From Apoda limacodes (taxonomy: Eukaryota; Arthropoda; Insecta; Lepidoptera; Limacodidae): a stretch of DNA of 64,000 nucleotides. Below the pieces are notes generated by a model, which made no database searches, had not been told where the DNA came from, and saw only the letters and a program-made list of their open reading frames with translations. Of this stretch, positions 43,763-54,592 are shown piece after piece. Location: NCBI GenBank assembly GCA_946406115.1, contig OX291550.1:21118722-21182721 (forward strand), given 5' to 3'. The position numbers and the translations under genes are program-made. The first letter of the stretch is position 1, and each line of letters starts with the position of its first letter.

Positions 43763-44867
43763 CACGTCTGCCTAATTAGATCATGAAACCCAGGGGGGTT
43801 AGTATTTTTTCGTGTTTTGAAATGGGGGGTCAAAATCTTAAGGTATGGTTGCCATGACAAGTGGTATTTCGTATGAACGCGCTTCGTTTGCACATTCCAA
43901 AGATATTTTCACTTAAGTTCTGCGATTGTTTTGCTTTCTATAAACTCTCTCTCTTTCTTCTTTTATACTTAATTTTAATCACAAAGTGCCATTCCAGACT
44001 TTTATAATAAATAATTTTTAAAAAATAATTAATACCTCCAGTTACTTAACTATTAGAGAAAGACAATAACTCTGCTGATCTTTTTGTAAAATGTTAGGAG
44101 TAGGCTCCCACAAAACATTTTTTTAACCCATAAAGAATAGACAACTCATATCAAAAAAACTTTTTAGTAGGTATTGTTAAATAAGTAAATATTATATATA
44201 ATTAATATAACCGACGTAACTGACTGTATAAATATACCAAAAACGTACTATTAAAACAGAAATAAGCCGCCATAACGGAATTGAATACGTAACGTAACGT
44301 ACGTACTATCCATTAGAAACAGTACAATACATAGAAAGAATTACGTCCAAGAAAAAATCTATCATCTCTTTACTACTACCAAAATAACAAGTTAGTATCA
44401 CAAAAGGATATCGTTAGATTTAAGACGTCGCAATAACGCGCAAACAAAAAGCTGTCTAGGAGGCTGCCAACTTTTTGTTGCCAAGACTTAAAACAATATT
44501 ACTTTATTTCATTGCCGTAGGATATTCGACGGCAACAATAGAAAAATCTTTCTGTATCTATATAGTTTTTGTTATATACCTATACGCAGCTATTTAACCT
44601 ACTTATTGTTTTAATGCATACATATTGCTGTAAACTATAAACACTAATATACATAAATCTAAATTAAAAAGGAACCTACTATTAATGACTTTAGATAATA
44701 TATAGAGGAGACACTGAAATCAAACGTCACGTAACATAAAATACTAGTTACTATGACACGTTACATACGCGGGAAGGCATTTTACAATTAATATAGTAAG
44801 CGCCACGTAAGATGAAAATTATCTTTAGAAGTGGGGTGTTCTATAAACTACTACCGTTTTCAAGTCA
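43763..44867. other. no gene recognised
   Basis: AT-rich with an ACGTAACGTAACGTACGTAC run at 44287. AGGAGGCTGCCAACTTTTTG at 44457 resembles 23355. No coding frame. Confidence 0.5.
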
Positions 44868-45662
44868 ATGTGGCGTTCTGGTGAGAAGAAACGGCCAAAG
44901 AAACTCTCCACTTTCTCTCTTTTAATTTTATTTAATCAATACAAATTATCAAGTAAATTATGTAAAACAATATTATCATTAAGGTAAGTCTTTAATTGTG
45001 TAATAAGTTTTTTCGACCAATTTCTGTTGTACGAACTAAAGTTTAATTACATGCTTTTGAAGATTTTATTGTAAAAATGTATACATTGTCTTTTAAATGA
45101 TTTATCTAATTTTTAAGCCTTGTGTGGATCAGAGTAAATTTGTGTCTATTTCGAGTATTAAGATTATGAACATCGCTGTTTTTTTTAAAACAATCAATAT
45201 TTTTATGAACATGAATTAATTTATCTAAAATATACTAAGAAGGTAAGAGTTAAGACCTTAGTTTACTTAAAATTATCTCTTAAAGAGTGTAAATGGCATA
45301 GATTGTAAATTGGTCGAACATGACTCTTCTGCAGCACAAAGATTGAAGAATATCAGCTGCGTGTCCCCATAGTAAACTACCATAAGACATCACGCTATGA
45401 AAGTAGCTAAACTTTCCGTTTATAAATACGCGTGGCTGACATTTGGTGTTAAAAAAATTATAAATTTGGTTTTCTTTTTAATATTAATTAATTTTAGTAA
45501 GTTATTAGTAATTTACTCTTCAAAAATAGGAATGGCCTAAGAATAGAACCCTGTGGAACACCAATCTTGATTTTGGCCAGGGGAGCGCTTCCCATTAATG
45601 AGATCTGTCTGAATCCTATTGTACAGATACGAGCTAATAAGTTGAAGTGCATAATTTAAGTG
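44868..45662 (-). pseudogene. dead non-LTR retrotransposon D (same type as LINE B)
   Basis: On the minus strand 45662-45520 reads through MGSAPLAKIKIGVPQGSIL, RT motif B. After that about 100 bases of frame-broken sequence lead to FSYFHSVMSYGSLLWGHAAD at 45430-45340, the RT C-terminal region. The catalytic F/YADD segment between them has been deleted, as in LINE B. At the low-coordinate end GGCGTTCTGGTGAGAAGAAA and CGGCCAAAGAAACTCTCCAC are the complement of the LINE B 3' UTR (GTTTCTTGCCGG...TTCTTCTC). Confidence 0.75.
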
Positions 45663-46044
45663 TTTAATTTAGGTGCTATGCGTAAGGGACCTATAAACAC
45701 GTGGTGTGCGAAGTCTGATCTTACATAGTGCCTATTACAATTAAGTGAAAAAAAAAATGCCCGACTGCAGGAACTAAAAAGAAGAAAACAAGTTATCCTA
45801 AAACATACTTTTTTGTTTAAATTATTTATTTTTATTCACAGCTTTTTCGTGTTATTTTTTTCCAATTTGTTTTTTGACTATTTTTCTGTAAGTGTCAGAT
45901 ATTTTAGTACTCGCCTTTTAAAGCCCTTTATTTATATAATGAACTCGAGGGTCTTGGAAAAAAATATTTTTTTTACCCGCATAAAATCCACCATTTTGAT
46001 TTTTTAGAAATTTTATTATACCTATTGCCCCTCACACAATTACG
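45663..46044. other. no gene recognised
   Basis: AT-rich; the 64-codon frame 45813-46007 is Phe-rich with no motif. Confidence 0.5.
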
Positions 46045-46165
46045 ACATATCAAATTATACCTCGCATGTCAAAATCCGTCAAGCCGTTCAGGCTGTAGGG
46101 CGTGCCAAAGAAATGGACATACATACATACATACGCTTAACAAAAACATGACCCTCTTTTCTTCC
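46045..46165. repeat. lepidopteran repeat with CATAC run
   Basis: AAAATCCGTCAAGCCGTTCAGG, GGACATACATACATACATACG, and AAACATGACCCTCTTTTCTTCCGG with GCATTCGGGT follow an order common in lepidopteran repeats that end near GACTTC-type sequence. Class unknown. Confidence 0.45.
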
Positions 46166-46267
46166 GGCATTCGGGTGAAAAGCTTATTCCTACCTTAACT
46201 GCAATTTTTGAGACAGAGTAGCTGCAAGTGCATTGTCTTTTATATATACGTTTGTAGGACTAATGGC

Positions 46268-46347
46268 CTAAAACTTCAATCTACATAATGAATGAACCAT
46301 GAATATATTGATTCATGGTTCATTCATTATGTAGATTGAAGTTTTAG
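46268..46347. repeat. perfect 37-bp hairpin
   Basis: 46268-46304 is the exact reverse complement of 46311-46347, with loop ATATTG (46305-46310). No mismatch in 37 pairs. Confidence 0.98.
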
Positions 46348-47339
46348 AATAAAAGACAGCTCAGCTCGCTCTTAGAATGAGCTATGCCTCTATAGGACTA
46401 CTTGTGGTCACCCCAAAGTTCGTAAATTAGGCAAAATAATGAAGTTCAAATCAAATAATGATCATCAGAATTATCACTAATCAGCTCAGAACAATAAACT
46501 TATCACTTTAATTATCATCAGATATTAACAGGTAGTATAGGGTCTAACTGAGCGGATTTCCAGCCTCACAGCCCAACAAACTAGGCTTAAAGATGTGTAA
46601 AAAGATGTAGCTCTAAATCAAGTTGTCATTTTTATTAAAACAATCCAATAGGCATTTAAAAACAGTGATTTACAATGTGACATAGAATCATAAAGATTAA
46701 GGCGATGATATATCTTAATATCCCAAAACAGTCTATCTTACTTGTTTTTTACTTAATTACAGAAAAATACAGAGCTCAGGGAAAGAACTAATTTAAAAGA
46801 AAAATCAAAAAAAAATTAATAAAATGTTTATGAATTAAGCAAATAATTCATAAATCACACAAAAGTGCTAAAAATTAAGTTTACTTGTCTTAGATCTCTA
46901 TATTTTATCAGGGAACCCAGTTATGATTTTTAATTCATTAATTTCTATATAAAGGCTAATTTTAAACCCGCCAAAAACGTAAGCGACATAAAACGTGACG
47001 TGTGAAATTTAACCTTAAGAGAGCAGGCTTAATATGGTTGTAGCTTTTTCTATACTTGACTTGCTCAACTGGCGTCTGTCGTGCCCTTAAGATTGCAATC
47101 TCGTTGTTTTCGATATTTTATTTTAATCGATGATTTCAGATAGTTTCTAACAATTACTAATGAAAGATTTTAAATCTATTATCATTGAATTAAATTACAC
47201 AACACTTATAGTTTACCTAGTCTAAATACAGTTTACTTTTAGAGGTTTTAGTAGCAATTTATTAAAAAAAAATTCTTCTGATGAAATTAGATGGAATTAA
47301 GGCATAAACTACGTAAATTTGATTTTTTTTTGGCAAATG
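46348..47339. other. no gene recognised
   Basis: AT-rich; nothing recognised on either strand. Confidence 0.55.
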
Positions 47340-47690
47340 TTTCACCGGATCCGCCGAGCAGATTAGACAAAAATTTTATGAATGTGTTCTTCAGGATATG
47401 GTTGAGACCCTGAAAAACGTGAAAACACGATTAATAAACTTTTGTTCGAAAGAAAAAAATCCTAAACTAACCCTTTTTGACTGTTTTTTTTAAAGTTTTG
47501 GCAAAGAAATGTTCAAAGTGTTAGTTTACAACTCTGCTTAAGCATAGCCGTGATAGTTCTTCAGACCCTGAGAAAAGGCATTTTTTGATAACAATGATGT
47601 GTAATAAACTATTAATTAATTGCAATGAAAACTCAGTGAGTTGAAATGTAGCTGCACTACTCACGCACGCTCAGTTTCATATCGCGTCAT
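47340..47690 (-). repeat. unclassified interspersed family, copy 3 of 4
   Basis: TTTCACCGGATCCGCCGAGC, GAATGTGTTCTTCAGGATATGG, CTAACCCTTTTTGAC, TTTTGGCAAAGAAATGTTCAAAG, AGCATAGCCGTGATA, GAAAAGGCATTTTTTGATAACA, AAAACTCAGTGAGTTGAAATG and ATATCGCGTCATTC align with the plus-strand copies reversed. Confidence 0.7.
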
Positions 47691-48479
47691 TCTTGCTTTT
47701 ACTTTAGTTTTCTGTCACGTACTGCCTCTTAAGAAAGAAAACCAAAGCTTTTTAACGAAAAACACAACATCTCATTTAAATTAAACCTTTGAAGGTAAAT
47801 GTGATCTGAACTATTATCTGAATATACAAAGTTATTATTTCTCTGTAAGCGTCCATAGGCTACGGTGAAAAAAAAAAAAAAAAGCAAATGTTTTAAGAGT
47901 ATGATTACCTTTGTGACAAAAAACTTATTACATATCACATTGGAAAAAAAAGTCTCTTTAAAAAATATGAAGACTATTGTAAATTAAGCTGTTGACTTTG
48001 AATTTATTTTAATATTCTTTTTTGATATAATAATAATTCAGATCACATTTACCTTAAAAAGTTTAATTTAAATGTGTTGTCAGTGTTCTTCGTAAAAAAG
48101 TTATCGTTTTCTTAATAAGATGCTTTGATAGTTCCAATTTTTGTTATTTTCACTATGAGAAAGTTTTTTTTCACTAAATTGCACCTGAAATTGAATTAAA
48201 TTTAAACACGGTAAACTAGAAGTATTCTGTAATGTAATGAAACGAGAAAAGATTTTTTTTTATTTAATTGTTTAAACTACTTGAAATCAGGACTAAAATT
48301 AAATGACAAAACCTGCGAGACTGCAGCCTTAATAGTTGTTACAATCATGTAGATATGTAAATATTCAAGAAAATAGTGCTTTAAGCATAATAAAGTCCAT
48401 TTATAATTTTATAACGTTTCTGCTCTGTTAAGCATAATAAGCTATAAAAACATATGGCGAATAATAAATGGATTAACAA
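47691..48479. other. no gene recognised
   Basis: AT-rich. A scrap GCGTCCATAGGCTACGGTG at 47847 is from the GGTGGCAAACAAGC family. The 69-codon minus frame 47729-47938 has no motif. Confidence 0.5.
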
Positions 48480-48665
48480 TAAAGTTCTCGACAAAAAGCT
48501 GGCAGTTCGTGTTTGGTATTTGGCGAGGCTTTGCCGCGGCGTCGATCGTTAGCTAAGCCCTCATCAATCACATGTTATCAATTCCCTCGACGAAATATTA
48601 ACCAATTATAACAGCTTATAGGGTATGACGTCAAACAGGTCACGTTGAAAAGCCTTACGTCCCAG
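48480..48665. promoter_or_regulatory. candidate regulatory patch upstream of nothing repetitive
   Basis: A unique-looking GC-richer stretch with GCTTTGCCGCGGCGTCGATCG, then GGTATGACGTCAAACAGGTCACG: a CRE-like TGACGTCA and an AGGTCA nuclear-receptor half site close together. It lies in the presumed first intron, about 700 bases inside the donor of the candidate gene. Function is inference from motifs. Confidence 0.3.
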
Positions 48666-48776
48666 CTTTTCCTACATACAAATTGATATAACTTAATCGT
48701 TTAATATTTTTTGGAAAGATTTTTGTAGTAATGAAATCTAAGAAATGTTACGGGTTACATCATAATTATATGAAAC

Positions 48777-49144
48777 TAAGGCGCAGTGTCTATCTAACTA
48801 GCGTCACTAAAAGATATTCTTTATTTCCTCTTTGTACAAAACACATATCAAAATTGTTACAAACCAATTATTTAAAACTATTTATAAGCTATTTTTAGAA
48901 CGTTATGTATTGTATCTATAATATAACTGTGAGTTGTAGACAGCGTTTCTGCTAAAACCGGTCACTTTTGCCAGAAACGCTATCTGAAACTCAGGTATAT
49001 TCTAGAAACGACGTATGGCGTTCCAAAAATAGCTTGTCACTAGTTATAAATAACTCTATTGTAACATTTTTGAAATGTGTTTTGTACAAAAAGGAAATTA
49101 AGAAAATCTTTTGACGGCGCCAGTTAGGTAGTAACTGCGCCTTA
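48777..49144. mobile_element. fold-back MITE, 368 bp
   Basis: The two halves are imperfect inverted copies over almost the full length: TAAGGCGCAGT at the left and ACTGCGCCTTA at the right; TTTGTACAAAACACATATCAAA against TTTGAAATGTGTTTTGTACAAA; AAGCTATTTTTAGAACG against CGTTCCAAAAATAGCTT; and a central stem of GACAGCGTTTCTG with CAGAAACGCTATC. No coding capacity. Its right end is 181 bases from the splice donor at 49324. Confidence 0.9.
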
Positions 49145-49324
49145 AGTTCTAGTGTTATTTACTTATCTTAAGTTATGTACAGTGAGAAAAAATATTGTGA
49201 ATAGTAAGTAGTTTACCTATACATATACTACAAGTATGTTACATCTTTCGCAATTCTTAGAAACAATATTTTTAGTTAAGATAGCCGGTAATGTTAGGAT
49301 AAGATTCAAATGTTCAGTACTCAC

Positions 49325-49827
49325 CAATCATGTGTTTGAGGGCGTCTGCGGGCCTGGACGCAGCAAGGTGGCTCTTGGGGCTCGCAGGGCAGCTGCAGGG
49401 CGGGCGGCGGTGGCGGCGGTGGAGTGCACGCCAACCGCCGCGCCGCCGCCGCTCCCACGTACTCCACGTAGCGCGACGACGGCGGTGACCCAGCGATGTC
49501 CTCGCGACATGCGGGTCCACAACACTTGCGTGCGGCCGGAGGTGGCGGTCGGCACGTCAGGCTGCAGTACACCGGTGGTGGAGGCCTCAGCGGCGCCGGT
49601 GGACGAGGCACGTACCGCTCCACGGGCACGTGAGCTGCAGGAGGAACGTATCGAGGTCGCCTCGCGCGCTCCGCTTCCGCACATCGCCGAACCCGACGAG
49701 GCGACGCCGAAAAGCGGTCCGGTAACGGGGCGGGCGGCGGCGGGCTGAGCCGTTCTGGCGGCGCCACGCTGAAGGATCCGGCCGTCGGAAAGCGCTCGCA
49801 GGTTGAGCGCGGGTACTCGTCGGCCAT
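49325..49827 (-). CDS. putative first coding exon, proline/cysteine-rich protein of unknown identity
   Basis: ATG at 49827-49825 in context GCGCGCCATGG; an in-frame TGA lies 9 bases upstream of it, so the start is well defined. The exon gives 167 codons plus two bases and ends at 49325 before GTGAGTACTG, a near-consensus 5' splice site (phase 2); read on, the frame would stop at once (TGG TGA), as expected of an intron. The product is basic and low-complexity: proline runs near residues 29-32, 82-85, 94-97 and 136-142; 11 cysteines, including pairs at 102-103 and 155-156; and three RYV motifs at 59, 71 and 119 (RYVPP, RYVPR, RYVEY). No signal peptide, membrane segment or known domain is seen. 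Proline-rich runs could bind SH3 or WW modules (inference). Other frames here are also open because the DNA is GC-rich, so the frame choice rests on start context, donor and amino-acid pattern. Downstream exons were not found. Confidence 0.55.
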
Positions 49828-50525
49828 GGCGCGCGGTCAGCCGGGCCCGCCGCCGCCCGCGCGCCCTGCTAGCCGCGCTGGTGCGCCGTCTCACATGCCG
49901 CGCGACCACTTTGGCACTGTCACTGTTCGGGCGCTCCGCTTGCTTGCGAAGGCTGCGGCGCGCCGATGTCCGCATTCACTTCGCGAGCGCCATGCTCTGT
50001 CCGATCGATAACCGCGCGGGCCACCCAGCTCGGTGGCCCCGAAAAATCTCGGCCTCGTCACACCGATAGCACACTCCTCTCTATCACAAATTTCAACTTA
50101 GCTTGTAAACCTGGTTTGATGTGATATTATGTTTTTAGGCAAAATGGCTGCAGTCGTCATGTCCACGAATGACGCGCTTGCGCGATTACCCTGCTATCTG
50201 TTTATTTTCACTAACTGAACTGAAACAAAACACTAAACTGAATCCTCTTAACTGCTGCAGTACGGTGACCGTTTTCACAACAAGTATAGAAAAGTTGCTA
50301 GGTAGGTAGGTGTGTTGTTGCGGAGTGTGTCGCGGCGGAGCGATTGTTTGTAGTCGTGTGTTGCGGGCGTGCGTCGCGGCGGCGCGCGGCGGGTCGCAGT
50401 GCCGTGCGTGCGCTGCCCGCGGCCCGCGCCGACGTCACGCCGATGCGCGTATCGACGCCGCGCCTAACCTCCTCTGCGCCGCCCTTAGCCGCGCCGCTGC
50501 TACCTTCACACCACATCAGCACTTA
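49325..50525. promoter_or_regulatory. CpG-rich island: 5' end and promoter region of the candidate gene
   Basis: The only strongly GC-rich kilobase in the window, with dense CpG over 49330-50050 and again over 50320-50520, separated by AT-richer DNA. Minus-strand TCAGTT initiator-like words occur at about 50215-50242, which would give a 5' UTR of roughly 400 bases; GCCGACGTCACGC at 50427-50439 holds a CRE-like half site. A second start in 50320-50520 is possible. No TATA box is evident. Confidence 0.5.
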
Positions 50526-50584
50526 ATTCTCATCTCCGAACTAAAGTTAGAAAAGTACAAAAGGCCTCTTTTAAGTTGTACCAA

Positions 50585-50672
50585 TCTGTAGGACCTGCTT
50601 TTGGCCGCAGCTCCGCCTGCGATGATATCATTAGCAGCGTTGGATTCCTACGCCAACTCCATGATTGCAGTA
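50585..50672 (-). mobile_element. Lep1-like 3' end fragment
   Basis: CTGCTTTTGGCCGCAGCTCCG, CCTGCG and TTGGATTCCTACGCCAACTCC match the 3' part of the family in minus orientation. Confidence 0.55.
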
Positions 50673-50709
50673 AGGCAGTTTGCCATAGCTAAATAAATAT
50701 AAATAAATA

Positions 50710-50948
50710 TATTTGGACATTACACGCAGAGCCGTCTGGCCCCAAAGTAAGCAAAGCTTGTGTTATGGATACCAATACATATATTTTTTTCTTTTTTTTG
50801 TAAATACATACAAATCATACATAATTACACCCAGAATCAAGACAAACACAAACGTTTATTTCATAAATGTCTATCCTGTACGGGAATCGAACCCACGCCC
50901 TCTGCACAGCAGTCGGCCACACTACCAACTAGGCTGCGAGGGAGTCCT
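50710..50948 (-). mobile_element. tRNA-derived SINE, full length
   Basis: Minus strand: A-box region TAGTTGGTAGTGTGG (50931-50917), B box GGTTCGATTCC (50893-50883), body with TTTGTCTTGATTCTGGGTG and TGTATTTACAAAAAAAAG, and tail AAGCTTTGCTTACTTTGGGGC ending GTAATGTCC. Most complete headed copy in the window along with 57596-57815. Confidence 0.85.
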
Positions 50949-50984
50949 ATAGTTACATTTCGCACTCGTGTGCAAGTCTACATT

Positions 50985-51345
50985 TAATGTGTGTTGCCAG
51001 TAATGACTTATGGAAGAGAAACGTGGTCTCTTACTGTTGGCCTCTTAAATAAGCGCAGAGTCGCTCAGCGAGCTATGGAAAGAGCTATATACTCGGTGTT
51101 TCTTTGCGCGACAAATCCAAAACGAGAAAATTTGCTAAAGAAGCCAATAACCGATGGGAAAGAAAGGTTCTCGAGTGGCGACCACGAATCGGAAGACGCA
51201 GCGTGGTACGGCCTCCTACCAGGTGATAGACGATCTGGTTAGAGCCGCAGGAAGCCAATGGACGCGGGCGACTTAGGACCAGCCGTTGTAGAGACAAACG
51301 GGGGAGGCCTACGTCTAGCAGTGGACGTCTTCCGGCTGAGAAGAC
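50985..51345 (+). pseudogene. RTE-type LINE C-terminal fragment
   Basis: The 50991 frame reads LPVMTYGRETWSLTVGLLNK and RRVAQRAMERAIYSVFL, the region after the RT core. Then out of frame come RRSVVRPPTR-like, DDLVRAAGSQWTRAT, and GEAYVQQWTS-like residues. One deletion removes the IRRRTKV-to-HIARR part that is kept at 42690-43010. Ends near GACGTCTTCCGGCTGAGAAG. Confidence 0.8.
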
Positions 51346-51477
51346 GAACTGTTTTACATAGCCAATAAACTTCATCTAAGTAATTTTTCAATGAAATTTG
51401 TACGAAATTTTTATTTCTCCAAGTACATTTTGTAAATTGGTCTATTATTAGATACTTGTTAATACTTGATTTTCCGA
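51346..51477. other. no gene recognised
   Basis: Short AT-rich spacer. Confidence 0.5.
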
Positions 51478-52103
51478 GTTCCAAAGTGCATCTTGTCCAT
51501 TTCACCCGAAAAGGAGTTATTGACAAAAAACTGTTGCTATACTTAGGTCGTTAGGAATGTAAGACTTTGTCTTTTCAGTCGGCTAGACCCTTTTGGATAT
51601 ATTTTTAATCATAATATACATTAAATTTGACACAATAAAAGCCTAAATTTACAATGAAACATATTTTAGTTATAAAAGAAATAACGTAATACATAAATGT
51701 ACAAGGAACTAAACTCAAAGGCTTTTTATCCCCTAGCGGCCACACGGGGTAGCTAGTTACCCCAGGCTCAGAGAAAACTGAAATAAGATGTCTAAAATAT
51801 ATGACCAGTTTTTAGAACGCTATCTATAAATTGGCCGATAAAAATCATTAGAAATGTTGATTAACTCTTCATCAACCAAAAAAAAATCGGTGAGAAGTCT
51901 TAAAATACTCATATGTTTTTTTGCCGTGGGGCCGCCACGTGCCCTGGCTGAGGTGTGGCCGCTAAGGGTTAAAATAGATTTTTGTATAGGACAAGATGCG
52001 GTTAGGAACAAAAGTGTTAGTGCAGAAAATGGCAGCTTATTACCATTAACTTTTAGCATATTAACTTTTTTTAAAGTGGACAAGATGCACTTTGGAAATC
52101 GGC
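51478..52103. repeat. outer inverted repeat around a nested MITE
   Basis: GTTCCAAAGTGCATCTTGTCC (51479-51499) is repeated inverted as GGACAAGATGCACTTTGGAA at 52079-52098. The pair brackets the piggyBac-like MITE and may be the ends of an older 626-bp element into which it inserted. Confidence 0.6.
51730..51968. mobile_element. piggyBac-like MITE, 239 bp
   Basis: Ends are CCCCTAGCGGCCACAC and, inverted, CCCTTAGCGGCCACAC. The right end abuts TTAA (51969-51972) and the left abuts TTAT, a one-base decay of TTAA. TTAA targets and CCC-type ends are characteristic of piggyBac elements. No transposase; the 111-codon frame from 51854 crosses the right end and is not a gene. Confidence 0.7.
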
Positions 52104-52814
52104 TACTCCCTTGTAAAGCCTACTTAGCTATGTTAGTTTTACTTTTAACATTGTTATTATCCTACTACTGCTGTGTTTTTTTTACATAGGTATCATTAAG
52201 CTGGCAAGGGTGAGGACACTTGACTCTAACAAAAATTATGCCATAAAGCTTAACAAATTGCTGTTGCCACTCGGAATTCGGGTTAAATTTACATTCTGAA
52301 CTTCATGGCTTCATGACGCCCTCGCGTGGCTTGCACTTGTATCATCATGTACATTTACAGTGAAAATACACAAATTGTAACAAATTAATCATGGAACTTC
52401 GACTTTTCCGAATTGCCGACTGCCTTTCCTACTTACTATCACTGTGCCACCTGGTCGTAACCAAAACATTCAACTTCACCTTAAAAAAAATACAAGCGTT
52501 TCAGTGTTGCCTAGCATCGTTTGTCTATGTCAATTTCAGCGTTTCTATTCCCTTGGGTGACGAACACACTCCTTGCATGACGGCGTCACTAGGCATGCTT
52601 ACTGAGATATATTATTCAATGTCTTCATTACATTATATATGAGTGCCCCAGCAAGACACATGTCTAGAACGAATGAATGACACACTATGACAAGAAGAAT
52701 AACACGTCTTACTCAGACAGTACACAAAATAACAAATATGTATGTAGGTATAGTACAGTTGAATCAACGATATGACTGTTGGAACATGTACATTATACAA
52801 GTTTTATTTGAGTA
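52104..52814. other. no gene recognised
   Basis: The 83-codon frame 52391-52642 (+) has balanced amino-acid use but no motif I recognise and no splice or promoter support. Confidence 0.45.
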
Positions 52815-52900
52815 CTAGATTTTGCCCGCTGATCCGCCTGCTCCAGATTTGATTATCGGCTTAAGATTTCTACGACAAGACCTTGATTAATTTCCTATCG
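52815..52900 (-). mobile_element. Lep1-like 3' end fragment
   Basis: ACTAGATTTTGCCCGCTGATCCG, CCTGCTCCAGATTTGATTATCGG and TCTACGACAAGACCTTGATTAA follow the family order with strong decay. Confidence 0.55.
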
Positions 52901-54237
52901 GACATCGGCCAGTTTCCGACCAATAGTAATAACTCGACTTCTAGGTAGCGTTAGTAGAAAGATAAAACATGCATCAGATTTTAAGTTAAACCTCCGGCAA
53001 TACAATTGTGAAAATCGCATCCAATTTAGCTCATGTGTGATTCGAGTAAAAGCACACAGATAGACCAAGAAACAAAAATTGGTTCGGTAGCAGGACCACA
53101 CGAGCACCTTCTCTTGAGAATATTTTTTTTTATATTTGAGAATTTTTACATGAAGATTAAAATCAGAAACAAATCAGTTTTTAGCGATAAAAAACAAACA
53201 GTTGGACCGATTTGCACCCAGCCTTAGAATTTCTAGTTGGCAACCAGAATGCGCGTTATATAATTTTGCATATATTAAAATGCGAAGCGATAATTCTTTC
53301 GTATATTGTTTTGTTAATCTCATTCACAGTGGTGCCTCCGCCACGCAGAAACTTATATTGCCAGTCTAAACGAAGAGAATGGTAGAAGCTCGTCTAAGTG
53401 ATCTGAATAATACAACTTGAAAACATTTTCTCACATAAGTAATTCTGATGTTTCTGGTGATTTGTTTATTTGACTTAAGGATGCACATACATACATACAC
53501 ACCTAGTGCATTGGAATATATTTCATAACCGTCACTGAAGTTTATATTTTTTACAAACATTTAAATTGATTAACAATGTTTCGCATCACCAAACTTTTCA
53601 TCACCATTGGCCCCTGAGATCGAATCCCGGCCTTTTAGCCAAACTATTATAAAACAAGCTCATCTGTTACCCGAATTTACAATTAATTTATTAAAAAAAT
53701 GTGTAAAAACAATACTGTGAGGTGGTCTAAGGTCATTCTCTACCCACGGAAGATCAATTCCATTAGCTTACGTCAATATATAAATGGTAAAATGATTGGA
53801 AAGGTTACTCCCATTTAATTCGTTGCGAATTTTATCGTATATTAGCCACATGTGGGAGCCAAAGGTGCGTGATTCAACCTTGTTAAGGCCCAAAAAATGT
53901 ATCTCGGTAAGTATTTACGGTTTCGTCCCTCGGGGGACGCCCTGTTACCCCATTTATTCACCGCCTACAATACATTATCGTGTACATATTAGACTCAATA
54001 AAACTTCCTTTTCTTTTCTTCGAACGTGATTTTGTTACTTTCTTTATAGTATGTTTATAATTCTAAATTGTTTTACTTCTCAATATATTATTTTAACTAT
54101 TTAGGGGGGGAACTATACCAGAATCAATACCTAATTACTAATAAAAACAAATACATATTAAAGTATGAAAAATTACAATCCTTAATCTAAATAAATTAAA
54201 TTAAATTAATTTAGGGATAACACACTAGGATTTTACC
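52901..54237. other. no gene recognised; possible LTR-like tail 53850-54030
   Basis: 53600-53640 has GAGATCGAATCCCGGCC, a tRNA-like B box scrap. 53905-54010 holds GGTTTCGTCCCTCGGGGGACG and later CTCAATAAAACTTCC, with a polyadenylation signal, which could be a retrotransposon end; no coding region supports it. TTTTTAGCGATAAAAAACAAAC at 53178 repeats 25044. Confidence 0.4.
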
Positions 54238-54592
54238 TAACCGGTCAAGTGCGAGTCGGACTCGCGCACGAAGGGTTTCGTACCATTATCTATAATTTTA
54301 ATTTAATTTTTAAAGTGAATATATAACTAAATATTTTGTGAACATTTCAAGCGTTATCAATAAAACGAGCAAAAAAATCACGTTTGTTGTGAGTTAGGCC
54401 CCTTAAATATTTATTTTATTCTGTTTTAAATATTTGTTGTTATAGCGGCAACAGAAATACATCTTCCGTGAAAATGTTAACTGTCACTGTTCAACTGAGA
54501 TACAGCCTGGTAACAGACGGACGGACGGACAGCGGAGTCTAAGTAATAGGGTGCCGTTTTTTACCCTTTGGGTACGGAACCCTAAAAACGGT
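54238..54592 (-). mobile_element. GGGTTCCG...CTTGACCGG element, full length
   Basis: Runs from AACCGGTCAAGTGCGAGTCGG and ACTCGCGCACGAAGGG through AATCACGTTTGTTGTGAG, GCGGCAACAGAAATACATC and GACGGACGGACGGACAGCG to TTTGGGTACGGAACCCTAAAAA. A clean 355-bp copy of the family at 28070-28490. Confidence 0.75.

Noticed and set aside
49236..49748. 170-codon plus-strand frame in the GC island
   Set aside because: Its start lies in AT-rich intron-side DNA and it runs antisense to the better-supported exon; Ala/Arg/Val bias is what random GC-rich DNA gives.
49328..49975. 215-codon minus-strand frame
   Set aside because: Overlaps the chosen exon in another frame; Arg/Ala/Ser-rich composition and no start context. 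It cannot be fully excluded without transcripts.
51085..51375. 96-codon minus frame
   Set aside because: Antisense shadow of the RTE fragment at 50985-51345.
53850..54030. LTR retrotransposon end
   Set aside because: Only an AATAAA and a GC-rich phrase; no paired LTR, primer-binding site or coding region seen.
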